Part shown: positions 1 to 4,570 of the stretch, piece after piece
Layout of the letters: each line of letters starts with the position of its first letter
Numbering within the stretch: the first letter of the stretch is position 1
Assembly (NCBI GenBank): GCA_910579055.1
Contig: CAJTSU010000210.1
Span: 1 to 5,084, forward strand
DNA: 5,084 nt
Origin: an uncultured Mailhella sp.
GTDB taxonomy: Bacteria; Desulfobacterota; Desulfovibrionia; Desulfovibrionales; Desulfovibrionaceae
Reading direction: 5' to 3'
Notes under the pieces: generated by a model
Database searches by the model: none
Told to the model about the DNA's origin: nothing
What the model saw: only the letters and a program-made list of their open reading frames with translations
Made by a program: the position numbers and the translations under genes

Positions 1-98
1 CCAGCTGTTGTCAGACAGCTGCCATCCTGTAAAGAAGAACACTCCTCAGTCTCTGGAGTACTACCTTCATGCTTCGGCTGGCGCATCAGTTGCGCCAT
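1..98 (-). CDS. Partial hypothetical ORF running off the left edge
   Basis: An ATG at 98-96 on the minus strand is preceded by a good ribosome binding site (GAGGAAAC just upstream). The frame is open for 32 codons to the window edge without a stop. The visible N-terminus begins MAQLMRQPKHEG and is polar and acidic, with no recognisable domain. In RP4 a divergent gene (traJ) sits on the far side of oriT from traK, and this ORF is placed similarly, but nothing in its sequence shows TraJ similarity. It also overlaps the candidate oriT and three small inverted repeats (2-21, 41-58 and 80-96), so it may equally be noncoding. Confidence 0.3.
   Translation of the reverse strand, partial: MAQLMRQPKHEGSTPETEECSSLQDGSCLTTA
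2..30 (+). other. Possible oriT: inverted repeat plus MOB-P-like nic motif
   Basis: Seven-base arms CAGCTGT (2-8) and ACAGCTG (15-21) form a perfect inverted repeat. It is followed by CATCCTGT (23-30), which matches the YATCCTG|Y nick consensus of IncP/IncI-type (MOB-P) origins. The putative nick after position 29 would lie 8 nt beyond the repeat, the kind of spacing described for R64-like origins. With this polarity the TraK-like gene at 353 lies on the side where traK lies in RP4. Caution: another YATCCTGY match occurs at about 631-638 inside that gene, so the motif alone is near chance level, and no relaxase is visible because the window ends here. Confidence 0.3.
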
Positions 99-352
99 GT
101 TTCCTCTTTTGGCTCAAGCATAGATGAAAAATGCGCTTGAAGGCCAGAGAAAAAGACAAAAATACTGTATTGTTTTTCCTTGAATAATCCGTTCATGCAA
201 AAATATAAATTTGAAAATAGGATAGAGTGAAAATATTATTGTTATTATTTGTGGAATAGTGTCCGCATTTATCCGGAAAGAAAAGTTGTCAATAAAGTTT
301 TCATCGTGGTATGGGAAAGGAAAAGGAATATTTGACAAGGAAGGTGATGCTT
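99..352. other. AT-rich control region upstream of the TraK-like gene
   Basis: I see no convincing gene here. The stretch is much more AT-rich than its flanks, especially 180-260. It contains an imperfect hairpin (TCAAGC at 114-119 with GCTTGA at 135-140), an 11-bp odd-centred palindrome at 161-171 (AATAC-T-GTATT), and at 220-232 GGATAGAGTGAAA. The last resembles the RP4 nic-region complement GGATAGGTGAAG, with one inserted base. A weak promoter for the downstream gene could be TTGTCA at 286-291 with TATGGG at 310-315. The composition and position suit a transfer-origin or promoter region. Confidence 0.4.
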
Positions 353-709
353 ATGGCAACAGCTCGACGCTATACGATGGAACAGATAGAAGCCGCCCGG
401 AAAAAGCTCCGCAATCTGCCGGTAAAAGAGGCGGGGAAGACTCACGGGGAAGTCGCGGAATTTCTGGTCAACGACATCAAAAAGGCCATGCGGCAGGGCT
501 ACACGTTACGGGACTTGCTGGCGGATGCCGGGGTATCGGTTCCGCTTGCCAGGCTTGAAGGGCTGTTTGAAAAAGCTCCGAAACCGGAGGCGGTAATGGG
601 CAAAGATAAGGCGAAAAAAGGCACCGACCAACATCCTGCCAAGGATTCGCGCGTTTCCACTCCGGCGGCATTTCCTCCCAAAGCCGCACTCGGCGATGTA
701 GCCCAATAA
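353..709 (+). CDS. TraK-like (oriT-binding/relaxosome accessory) protein
   Basis: This is a 118-residue basic protein. The central part (about residues 31-76: a GEVAEFLVNDIKKAMRQGYTL segment, then LADAGVSVPLARLEGLF) follows the pattern of IncP TraK proteins: an AFL..SDVK.AL..GY segment, then a short helical module ending in a hydrophobic YETF-like helix. TraK of RP4 binds oriT and bends it into the relaxosome. The C-terminal 40 residues are Lys/Pro/Ala-rich and probably disordered, as in TraK. I chose the ATG at 353 because AAGGAAGG (337-344) is 8 nt upstream; in-frame ATGs at 311 and 347 are poorer. The gene is convergent with the integrase operon, with a hairpin 7 nt after its stop. The family assignment is from memory of the pattern; a general small HTH or mobilisation protein is the alternative. 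Confidence 0.6.
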   Translation: MATARRYTMEQIEAARKKLRNLPVKEAGKTHGEVAEFLVNDIKKAMRQGYTLRDLLADAGVSVPLARLEGLFEKAPKPEAVMGKDKAKKGTDQHPAKDSRVSTPAAFPPKAALGDVAQ

Positions 710-715
710 GAATGA

Positions 716-747
716 CGGCGTGGTCAGAATGTGTTCTGATCACGCCG
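716..747. terminator. Bidirectional terminator-like hairpin between convergent genes
   Basis: Fourteen-base arms (716-729 and 734-747) pair with a single G-U wobble around the loop TGTG. It lies 7 nt past the stop of the TraK-like gene and 43 nt past the stop of the 55-residue minus-strand gene. The minus-strand side is followed by a T-rich run (TCATTCTTATT). The plus side has no T-tract, so it is a better terminator for the minus-strand integrase operon. Confidence 0.6.
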
Positions 748-790
748 CCGAACGGGTGCTTTATTTCAGCTTGAAGAACAGCAAGGGGCT

Positions 791-958
791 TCAACTGTAC
801 CACGCCCGGATCATGTCCATGTCATCATAACCGGCCTGCCGCATGTGCTCCTTTTCTTCCTCACTCCAGCCGGTATCTCTGGTTGTTATCTGGGACTCTT
901 CTTCGATTTTTCCAATGGAGACACAAATATCACGGTCATTCATGGTGTCCTCGTTCAT
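791..958 (-). CDS. Small acidic protein in integrase operon (55 aa, hypothetical)
   Basis: The protein starts MNEDTMNDRDICVSIGKIEE and ends WSEEEKEHMRQAGYDDMD... with a final IRAWYS. A very strong Shine-Dalgarno, AAAGGAGGAAAT (970-959), directly precedes the ATG and overlaps the stop codon of the upstream integrase (TAA at 971-969). The two genes are therefore very probably translationally coupled. I count 15 Asp/Glu against 6 Lys/Arg, so the protein is strongly acidic. It has no signal peptide, membrane segment or familiar DNA-binding motif. Position next to an integrase is typical of recombination directionality factors, but those are usually basic, so I do not call it an excisionase. It could be a regulator, an integrase partner or an unrelated cargo protein. 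Confidence 0.7.
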   Translation of the reverse strand: MNEDTMNDRDICVSIGKIEEESQITTRDTGWSEEEKEHMRQAGYDDMDMIRAWYS

Positions 959-968
959 ATTTCCTCCT

Positions 969-2174
969 TTAACTCGTTTTTTTCTGATTGGCTGTATCGC
1001 GTAATCCTGTCAGATAGTCAGCCCATTCCTGCATCATCTTCCGCCTTTCCGGCAGATACTCGGCATAGTTATAGGCTGCACGAACTTCATTCTGTTCGCC
1101 GTGGGCAAGCTGGCGTTCTATCCAGTCCCGGTTATAGCCGAGTTCGTTGAGCAGCGTGGAGGCGATGGAACGGAAGCCGTGCACGCTCATTTCGTGTTTC
1201 TGGTAGCCCATGCGCCGGAGGGCGTTGAGCATGGTCATATCCGACAGGGGACGGGTTTCGGTGCGAATGGAGGGGAAAAGGTATTTCCCTTCGCCGGAGT
1301 ATTTCTGAAGCTCCCGGAGAATGGACAGCGCCTGTTCGGACAACGGCACAAGATGTTGCCGTCGCATCTTCATGCGTTCGGCGGGAATGCGCCATTCCCT
1401 TGCCTCAAGGTCAAATTCCTGCCATTGGGCGGCGCGGAGTTCGGTGGGACGGGTAAAAACCAGAGGAGCCAGTTTAAGGGCGCAGACCAGAGGAAAATAG
1501 CCCTCGTAGTTGTCTATGTCCCGCAAAAGCTGCCCGACTTTCTCCGGCTCCAGCACTGCCGCCCGGTGGACGGTTTTTCTCGGCCGCAAGGCTCCACGAA
1601 GGTCAGCCGCGACATTGTGTTTCGCCCGCCCCGTGATGACCGCATAGCGGAAAACCTGGTTGATGATTTGCAGGACACGCCGGGAAGTCTCATGATTTCC
1701 CCGCTGCTCCAGCGGCTTGACCACATCCATGACATCCCGCGTTTCCAGCTTGGCGATGTGTGTTTTGCCGATGCTCGGAAAGATATACGTTTCCAGCCGA
1801 TACATGACGGTTCCCCGATGTTTTTCGGAAAACTCGGCCATGCGGGTTTCATGCCATTCTCTGGCGATATTCTGGAAGCTCTCGCGTTCGGCTGTGATTC
1901 TGGCCTTCTTTTCTTCCCGCTTTTGCTCGGAGGGATCAACGCCTTTGGCCAGCAGACGCCGGGCCTCCTCGCGCCGCTCTCTGGCGTCCCTGAGCGAGAC
2001 AGTGGGGTATTCCCCGAAACTGAGCAGCTTGCTCTTACCGTCAAAGCGGTAAGCCATCCTCCACAACTTGCTGCCGCTGGTGGGGACATAGAGGAACAGG
2101 CCGCCGCCGTCGAAATACTTGCGGGGCTTCATGTCGGGTTTCAGACTGCGAATGTGGGTATCGGTAAGAGGCAT
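969..2174 (-). CDS. int: P4-type tyrosine integrase
   Basis: This 401-residue protein has the three-part layout of P4-family integrases. First is an N-terminal arm-binding domain (DUF4102 type, about residues 1-85, with GGGLFLYV and the LSFGEYPTVSLRDAR block). A SAM-like core-binding domain follows (about 95-175), then the catalytic domain (about 195-385). Active-site residues are visible: R242 (RPTELR), likely K259, H332-x-x-R335 (HGFR), H358 (LAH) and nucleophile Y368 (AAYN). The typical C-terminal LPERRKMMQEWADYL tail is intact. I chose the ATG at 2174 because GGGAG lies about 5 nt upstream and the protein then begins MPLTDTHIRSLKP as in the family; an in-frame GTG at 2213 would add 13 residues. 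Members insert elements into the 3' ends of tRNA genes, and a tRNA-Glu fragment lies 240 bp upstream. Transcription runs away from that core, as in other P4-like islands. Confidence 0.95.
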   Translation of the reverse strand: MPLTDTHIRSLKPDMKPRKYFDGGGLFLYVPTSGSKLWRMAYRFDGKSKLLSFGEYPTVSLRDARERREEARRLLAKGVDPSEQKREEKKARITAERESFQNIAREWHETRMAEFSEKHRGTVMYRLETYIFPSIGKTHIAKLETRDVMDVVKPLEQRGNHETSRRVLQIINQVFRYAVITGRAKHNVAADLRGALRPRKTVHRAAVLEPEKVGQLLRDIDNYEGYFPLVCALKLAPLVFTRPTELRAAQWQEFDLEAREWRIPAERMKMRRQHLVPLSEQALSILRELQKYSGEGKYLFPSIRTETRPLSDMTMLNALRRMGYQKHEMSVHGFRSIASTLLNELGYNRDWIERQLAHGEQNEVRAAYNYAEYLPERRKMMQEWADYLTGLRDTANQKKTS

Positions 2175-2217
2175 GGGCACTCCCTGGTTGTTGTTGGACG
2201 GAGAGATGCCCACATGG

Positions 2218-2299
2218 ACAAAAATTTTTGTATTCCGGTCGGTTATCCATGTAGGTATCAGAAATGTCGTACCACATTTCTACCTACGGATATACCCAC
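2218..2299. promoter_or_regulatory. Integrase control/arm-site region with dyads
   Basis: Upstream of the P4-type integrase lies a 14-bp palindrome (ACAAAAA/TTTTTGT, 2218-2231). It is followed by a larger inverted repeat: GTAGGTA-TCA-GAAATGT (2251-2267) against ACATTTC-TACCTAC (2274-2287), perfect apart from a 3-nt bulge, with a 6-nt centre. The heptamer GTRGGTA also occurs at 2293-2299 (minus) and at 2154-2160 (plus, inside the integrase gene). P4-type integrases bind short repeated arm sites near the att core and often repress their own promoter there, so these are candidate arm sites or operators. No clear -35/-10 pair stands out. Confidence 0.45.
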
Positions 2300-2350
2300 A
2301 AAATGTTTGGATGCAAGCGGACGAGGCTGGACTTCGGGAAACCGTACTGG

Positions 2351-2397
2351 AAGCAAAAAAGAAAGAATGCCAATGTCTTTTGGACTTTGGCATTCTT
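2351..2397 (-). terminator. Intrinsic terminator of the tRNA-Glu fragment
   Basis: On the minus strand an 11-bp perfect stem (2387-2397 with 2363-2373) is extended past one T-T mismatch by GTC/GAC and a 5-nt loop. It is followed by the T-tract TCTTTTTTGCTT (2362-2351). It begins 16 nt beyond the CCA end of the tRNA-Glu fragment, so it is the expected terminator of that tRNA. It also separates tRNA transcription from the integrase gene downstream. Confidence 0.85.
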
Positions 2398-2412
2398 CGT
2401 TGTACCCAAATT

Positions 2413-2460
2413 TGGCGTCCCCAGGGGGATTCGAACCCCCGTTGACGGCGTGAAAGGCCG
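2413..2460 (-). other. 3' fragment of tRNA-Glu(UUC): attachment-site core
   Basis: Read on the minus strand, this is tRNA positions 28-76. It contains the anticodon-stem remainder, loop CTTTCAC with anticodon TTC (2456-2450), stem GCCGT, variable loop CAAC and a perfect T arm (GGGGG-TTCGAAT-CCCCC, 2440-2424). Acceptor strand TGGGGAC, discriminator G and encoded CCA (2415-2413) follow. The next base (2461) gives T at position 27, which cannot pair with T43, and no D arm or 5' acceptor strand follows. The identity therefore stops exactly at the anticodon stem. This is the usual signature of an att core of an element targeting a tRNA 3' end. It cannot form a functional tRNA by itself. Confidence 0.85.
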
Positions 2461-2504
2461 ATGATCACGTCTAGTCCTATGATCCTTTCCTGATCTGCTC
2501 GATC

Positions 2505-2525
2505 CTCCTCTCAAAAAAAGAGGAG
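2505..2525 (+). promoter_or_regulatory. Hairpin sequestering the ribosome binding site of the second recombinase
   Basis: CTCCTCT (2505-2511) and AGAGGAG (2519-2525) are perfect complements around a 7-nt A-rich loop. The right arm is the Shine-Dalgarno (GAGGAG, 9 nt before the ATG at 2535), so the mRNA hairpin would hide it. This suggests translational restraint of the recombinase, released by an unfolding factor, an RNA, or a transcript that starts inside the hairpin. Confidence 0.55.
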
Positions 2526-2534
2526 AATCCCGCA

Positions 2535-3410
2535 ATGAAATTTTCAGAAGCTTTTGAGCATTATCGGCAACTTGTGTTGACTTCCCAATCTCCGAGAGAG
2601 ATCAAAACCGAGTTAGGGCGATGGCAAAACCACCTTGCGCCAACACTCGCAGACATGCCGTTAAAGGAAATCAGAAATTTGCAAATTTTGCAACTCCAAA
2701 AATCACTCGAAATGAAAAATCTAAGCCCTCAATCCGTCTATCACTGCTTGTCGCTCGTCCGGCGCGTGCTGAAAAGAGCCGTGGAGTGGGAGCTATACGA
2801 AGGGCCAGTTCCGGAATTCAGGATGCCCAAATTTGACAACCGCCGGATGCGTTTTTTGACGAGCGACGAAGCCAGGCGACTTCTGGAGGAACTCAAAGCA
2901 AAATCTGTCTTATGGCATGACATAGCCCTTTTTGCCCTGCAAACAGGGTTAAGAGCGGGCGAAATTTATGCCTTACGCCCATTTGATGTTGATGTGGAGA
3001 GAGGCCACCTTAAACTTTATGATACAAAAAATGGATCTACTCGAATTATCCCTCTAAACGTTACTGCAAAAGCTATCGCTAGCAAGTATAAAAATGACAT
3101 AGTTCAAGGACTTCCTTTATTTCATGAAGATGAAAAGCTTCCAGAAAACTCATATAGAATTTTTAGGTACGCAGTCAAAACATGTGGATTTAATGTTGGA
3201 ATATCTGACAGAAGAGAACAAGTTTGCTTTCATACACTACGCCATACATTCGCATCATGGCTTGTTCAGCAGGGAGCGCCTTTAGTTCTTGTAGGTCAAT
3301 TGCTAGGTCATAAAAGCAGTAAAATGACTATGCGATACGCTCACCTATCACCGCAACAAGGATTCAATGCCGTGTCCAGTTTACCTTTAGCAAAATTTGC
3401 TATGGAGTAA
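2535..3410 (+). CDS. Tyrosine recombinase/integrase (XerC-sized)
   Basis: This 291-residue protein has a SAM-like core-binding domain (about 1-90) and a catalytic domain (about 105-285). Catalytic residues are all present: R140 (TGLRAGE), K165 (DTKNGSTR), H233-x-x-R236 (HTLRH), H259 (LLGH) and Y268 (TMRYAHLS). The length matches simple recombinases such as XerC/D, leaving no room for an N-terminal arm-binding domain. The reading frame upstream is open only from 2475 and has no better start. The ATG at 2535 has an ideal but hairpin-bound GAGGAG. The gene begins 75 bp from the tRNA-Glu core and diverges from the P4-type integrase. Codons after about residue 150 are clearly AT-richer than those before, hinting at a mosaic origin. 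It may act in integration, resolution or inversion; its site is not known. Confidence 0.93.
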   Translation: MKFSEAFEHYRQLVLTSQSPREIKTELGRWQNHLAPTLADMPLKEIRNLQILQLQKSLEMKNLSPQSVYHCLSLVRRVLKRAVEWELYEGPVPEFRMPKFDNRRMRFLTSDEARRLLEELKAKSVLWHDIALFALQTGLRAGEIYALRPFDVDVERGHLKLYDTKNGSTRIIPLNVTAKAIASKYKNDIVQGLPLFHEDEKLPENSYRIFRYAVKTCGFNVGISDRREQVCFHTLRHTFASWLVQQGAPLVLVGQLLGHKSSKMTMRYAHLSPQQGFNAVSSLPLAKFAME

Positions 3411-3434
3411 AATTTTTCAATTCTTTTTGAATAT

Positions 3435-3463
3435 GGGCGGCATTTTTTTTGATGCCGCTCTTT
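3435..3463 (+). terminator. Terminator-like hairpin after the second recombinase
   Basis: Nine-base arms (3435-3443 and 3452-3460, one G-U pair) enclose an eight-base loop of seven Ts and a G, 24 bp past the recombinase stop. Only TTT follows the stem, so the U-tract is weak. A small TTCAA/TTGAA dyad (3416-3431) precedes it. Probable but imperfect intrinsic terminator. Confidence 0.55.
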
Positions 3464-3469
3464 AAGAAC

Positions 3470-3570
3470 ATTCGCTTACTTTCGCCAAGACTCGCAATTA
3501 TCCGCAATCTTCCGCTAGTATTCGCTTTCATCCGCATTTTCTCGCTATCTTCCGCAATCTCTCGCATTAT
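3470..3570. repeat. Array of ten 10-bp units, W-YYCGC-NNNN
   Basis: Starting at 3471, ten consecutive decamers each begin with a pyrimidine pair plus CGC. In order they are TTCGC, TTCGC, CTCGC, TCCGC, TCCGC, TTCGC, TCCGC, CTCGC, TCCGC and CTCGC. The base before each is always A or T and the remaining spacer is mostly A/T. Units 4 and 9 are identical (TCCGCAATCT). The period is exactly 10 bp throughout, so CGC steps recur about once per helical turn on one face of the DNA. A 10-nt period is not a codon multiple, arguing against coding. Just beyond, ATTGCA occurs at 3579 and 3599, again a multiple of 10 apart. Tandem short sites like this are bound cooperatively by centromere-binding (ParR-like) or operator-binding ribbon-helix-helix proteins, or by replication initiators; which applies here is unknown. 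Confidence 0.9.
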
Positions 3571-3609
3571 CTTTTACTATTGCAAAAACAAGCGAAACAT
3601 TGCATAAGC

Positions 3610-3618
3610 TGGTATAAG
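3610..3618 (+). promoter_or_regulatory. Extended -10 promoter for the rha operon
   Basis: TGGTATAAG fits the extended -10 form TGnTATAAT with one mismatch. No good -35 is seen at 16-18 bp, which an extended -10 can tolerate. Transcription would begin near 3625, giving a leader of about 110 nt before the rha start at 3736, with the 3637-3656 dyad about 12 nt downstream of the start point. Confidence 0.5.
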
Positions 3619-3636
3619 TCTCTGAAGACAGGACAG

Positions 3637-3656
3637 GTAAAGTGATGCCACTTTAC
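3637..3656. promoter_or_regulatory. Perfect dyad, candidate operator or leader hairpin
   Basis: GTAAAGTG (3637-3644) and CACTTTAC (3649-3656) are perfect inverted arms around ATGC. Located between the candidate promoter and rha, it could be a repressor operator acting as a roadblock, or an RNA hairpin. A second, GC-rich stem (3663-3670 with 3680-3687, CCCCC/GGGGG core) follows in the same leader. Confidence 0.5.
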
Positions 3657-3735
3657 ACAGCCCTGCCCCCTCAATCGCCGGGGGTGGCTAGCTTATTCGC
3701 CTTCGGCTCAACGCTTAAAGACAGGGAGAAAAAAC

Positions 3736-4341
3736 ATGGAAGCCAGCCAGAACAATGCTCCGGAAGCCATCACACAACAAGCTGAAAACATTGTTGAAAT
3801 TGATGATGGTCAGATGTTCACCACGTCTTTGATCGTGGCGGAAGCCTTTGAGAAAGAACATAAAAATGTATTGCGCGATATTGAAAATCTGGAATGTTCC
3901 GAACGCTTCAACCAGCTCAATTTTGAGCCCGTTGAATATAAGGACGCCAAGGGAGAAATGCGCCCCGCCTACCGCCTGACCCGTGACGGCTTCGCCTTCT
4001 TGGCGATGGGCTTCACTGGCAAAAAGGCGGCGGCATGGAAGGAAAAATTTCTTGAGGCATTCAACGCCATGGAACAGCGCTTGATCTCGCAAGGGGCAAT
4101 CGTGCGGATACCGCCCAGGGAACCGGCCGCCACCCGGAAACAGAGGATCATGAAAGTCCTGCGAGGCCGTACGGCCTTTTGGGCTTTTGTGGACAAAATT
4201 CCTTACCAAGCGGCTGAACTGGCCGTGTGCGCTCACGTCGGCATTGATCGGCTGGAGAACATTACCGAGGAAGGCGACGGCCCGAAGCGTATCCAGGCGG
4301 CCTTTGCTTATCTTGATGATGTGAGCAGCCGCCCGACATGA
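3736..4341 (+). CDS. Rha-family phage regulatory protein
   Basis: This 201-residue protein has a clear Rha (pRha) domain at about residues 26-114. It shows TSLIVAEAFEKEHKNVLRDI, the central NFEPVEYKDAKGEMRPAY block and LTRDGFAFLAMGFTGKKAAA, then WKEKFLEAFNAME. Rha proteins come from phages and mobile elements; some affect phage growth in IHF-deficient hosts and are treated as DNA-binding regulators. The C-terminal 85 residues (R-rich 124-145, then an alpha-helical part) are not a domain I recognise. AGGGAG lies about 8 nt before the ATG. The gene heads an operon with a 73-residue gene 7 nt downstream and a transglycosylase, so it may control transfer or replication functions rather than lysogeny. 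Its stop comes just before the next start in another frame, so a fused or frameshifted tail cannot be excluded. Confidence 0.88.
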   Translation: MEASQNNAPEAITQQAENIVEIDDGQMFTTSLIVAEAFEKEHKNVLRDIENLECSERFNQLNFEPVEYKDAKGEMRPAYRLTRDGFAFLAMGFTGKKAAAWKEKFLEAFNAMEQRLISQGAIVRIPPREPAATRKQRIMKVLRGRTAFWAFVDKIPYQAAELAVCAHVGIDRLENITEEGDGPKRIQAAFAYLDDVSSRPT

Positions 4342-4348
4342 AGTCGCT

Positions 4349-4570
4349 ATGCTGAAATACATGCTGGAGGCGTGCGGCCAGTGGCGATACACGCGCGATC
4401 AGGATTTTGAACAATATTTTGAGGAAATGACCGGCGTGAATTTGGGGAACGCCGGTAAACTCTCCTCTCATGACGCTGAAAAAATGCTCGCTGTGGCCGG
4501 ATGCCTCTTGCATCAGACATATCAGCGGACAGTCGATTGGAATGAATTTGCCGAGGACATGGCCAAATGA
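4349..4570 (+). CDS. Hypothetical 73-residue protein
   Basis: I do not recognise this protein. It is acidic to neutral, with no signal peptide and no long hydrophobic segment. It has aromatic-rich N-terminal helices (QWRYTRDQDFEQYFEEMTG) and a second helical part containing MLAVAGCLLHQTYQ. It starts 7 nt after the rha stop with only a weak GAAG upstream. Its own stop overlaps the start of the transglycosylase (ATGA at 4567-4570), so it is probably read by translational coupling in the rha operon. The codon use resembles its neighbours, which supports a real gene. Confidence 0.7.
   Translation: MLKYMLEACGQWRYTRDQDFEQYFEEMTGVNLGNAGKLSSHDAEKMLAVAGCLLHQTYQRTVDWNEFAEDMAK

Noticed and set aside
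114..338. 74-codon minus-strand open frame in the AT-rich leader
   Set aside because: Low-complexity Phe/Ile-rich product typical of AT-rich noncoding DNA, without a ribosome binding site. It ends near but does not connect to the 98-1 ORF.
631..638. Second CATCCTGC nic-like match inside the TraK-like gene
   Set aside because: It is within coding sequence and has no flanking inverted repeat; taken as a chance hit, and used to judge the weakness of the motif.
477..803. 108-codon minus-strand open frame
   Set aside because: It lies antisense to the TraK-like gene and runs through the terminator hairpin; the frame has no ribosome binding site. The real minus-strand gene nearby is 791-958 in another frame.
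1101..2453. 450-codon plus-strand open frame
   Set aside because: It is antisense to the P4-type integrase, which has a full domain set and catalytic residues. The translated product has no recognisable domain and runs through the tRNA fragment.
2413..2490. Complete functional tRNA-Glu gene
   Set aside because: There is no D arm, no 5' acceptor strand, and a T-T mismatch at position 27-43; only the 3' 48 nt are present.
3470..3570. CRISPR array
   Set aside because: The units are only 10 bp with five conserved bases, with no 25-40-bp repeats or unique spacers, and no cas genes are present.
3452..3607. 51-codon plus-strand ORF across the decamer array, hydrophobic product
   Set aside because: No Shine-Dalgarno; the start lies in the terminator stem. 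The 10-nt period crosses all three codon phases, so the repeat cannot be explained by protein selection, although it would yield an accidental 10-residue repeat.
3715..4392. 225-codon minus-strand open frame
   Set aside because: It is the shadow of the Rha gene, whose domain is unmistakable; no ribosome binding site or domain supports the antisense frame.
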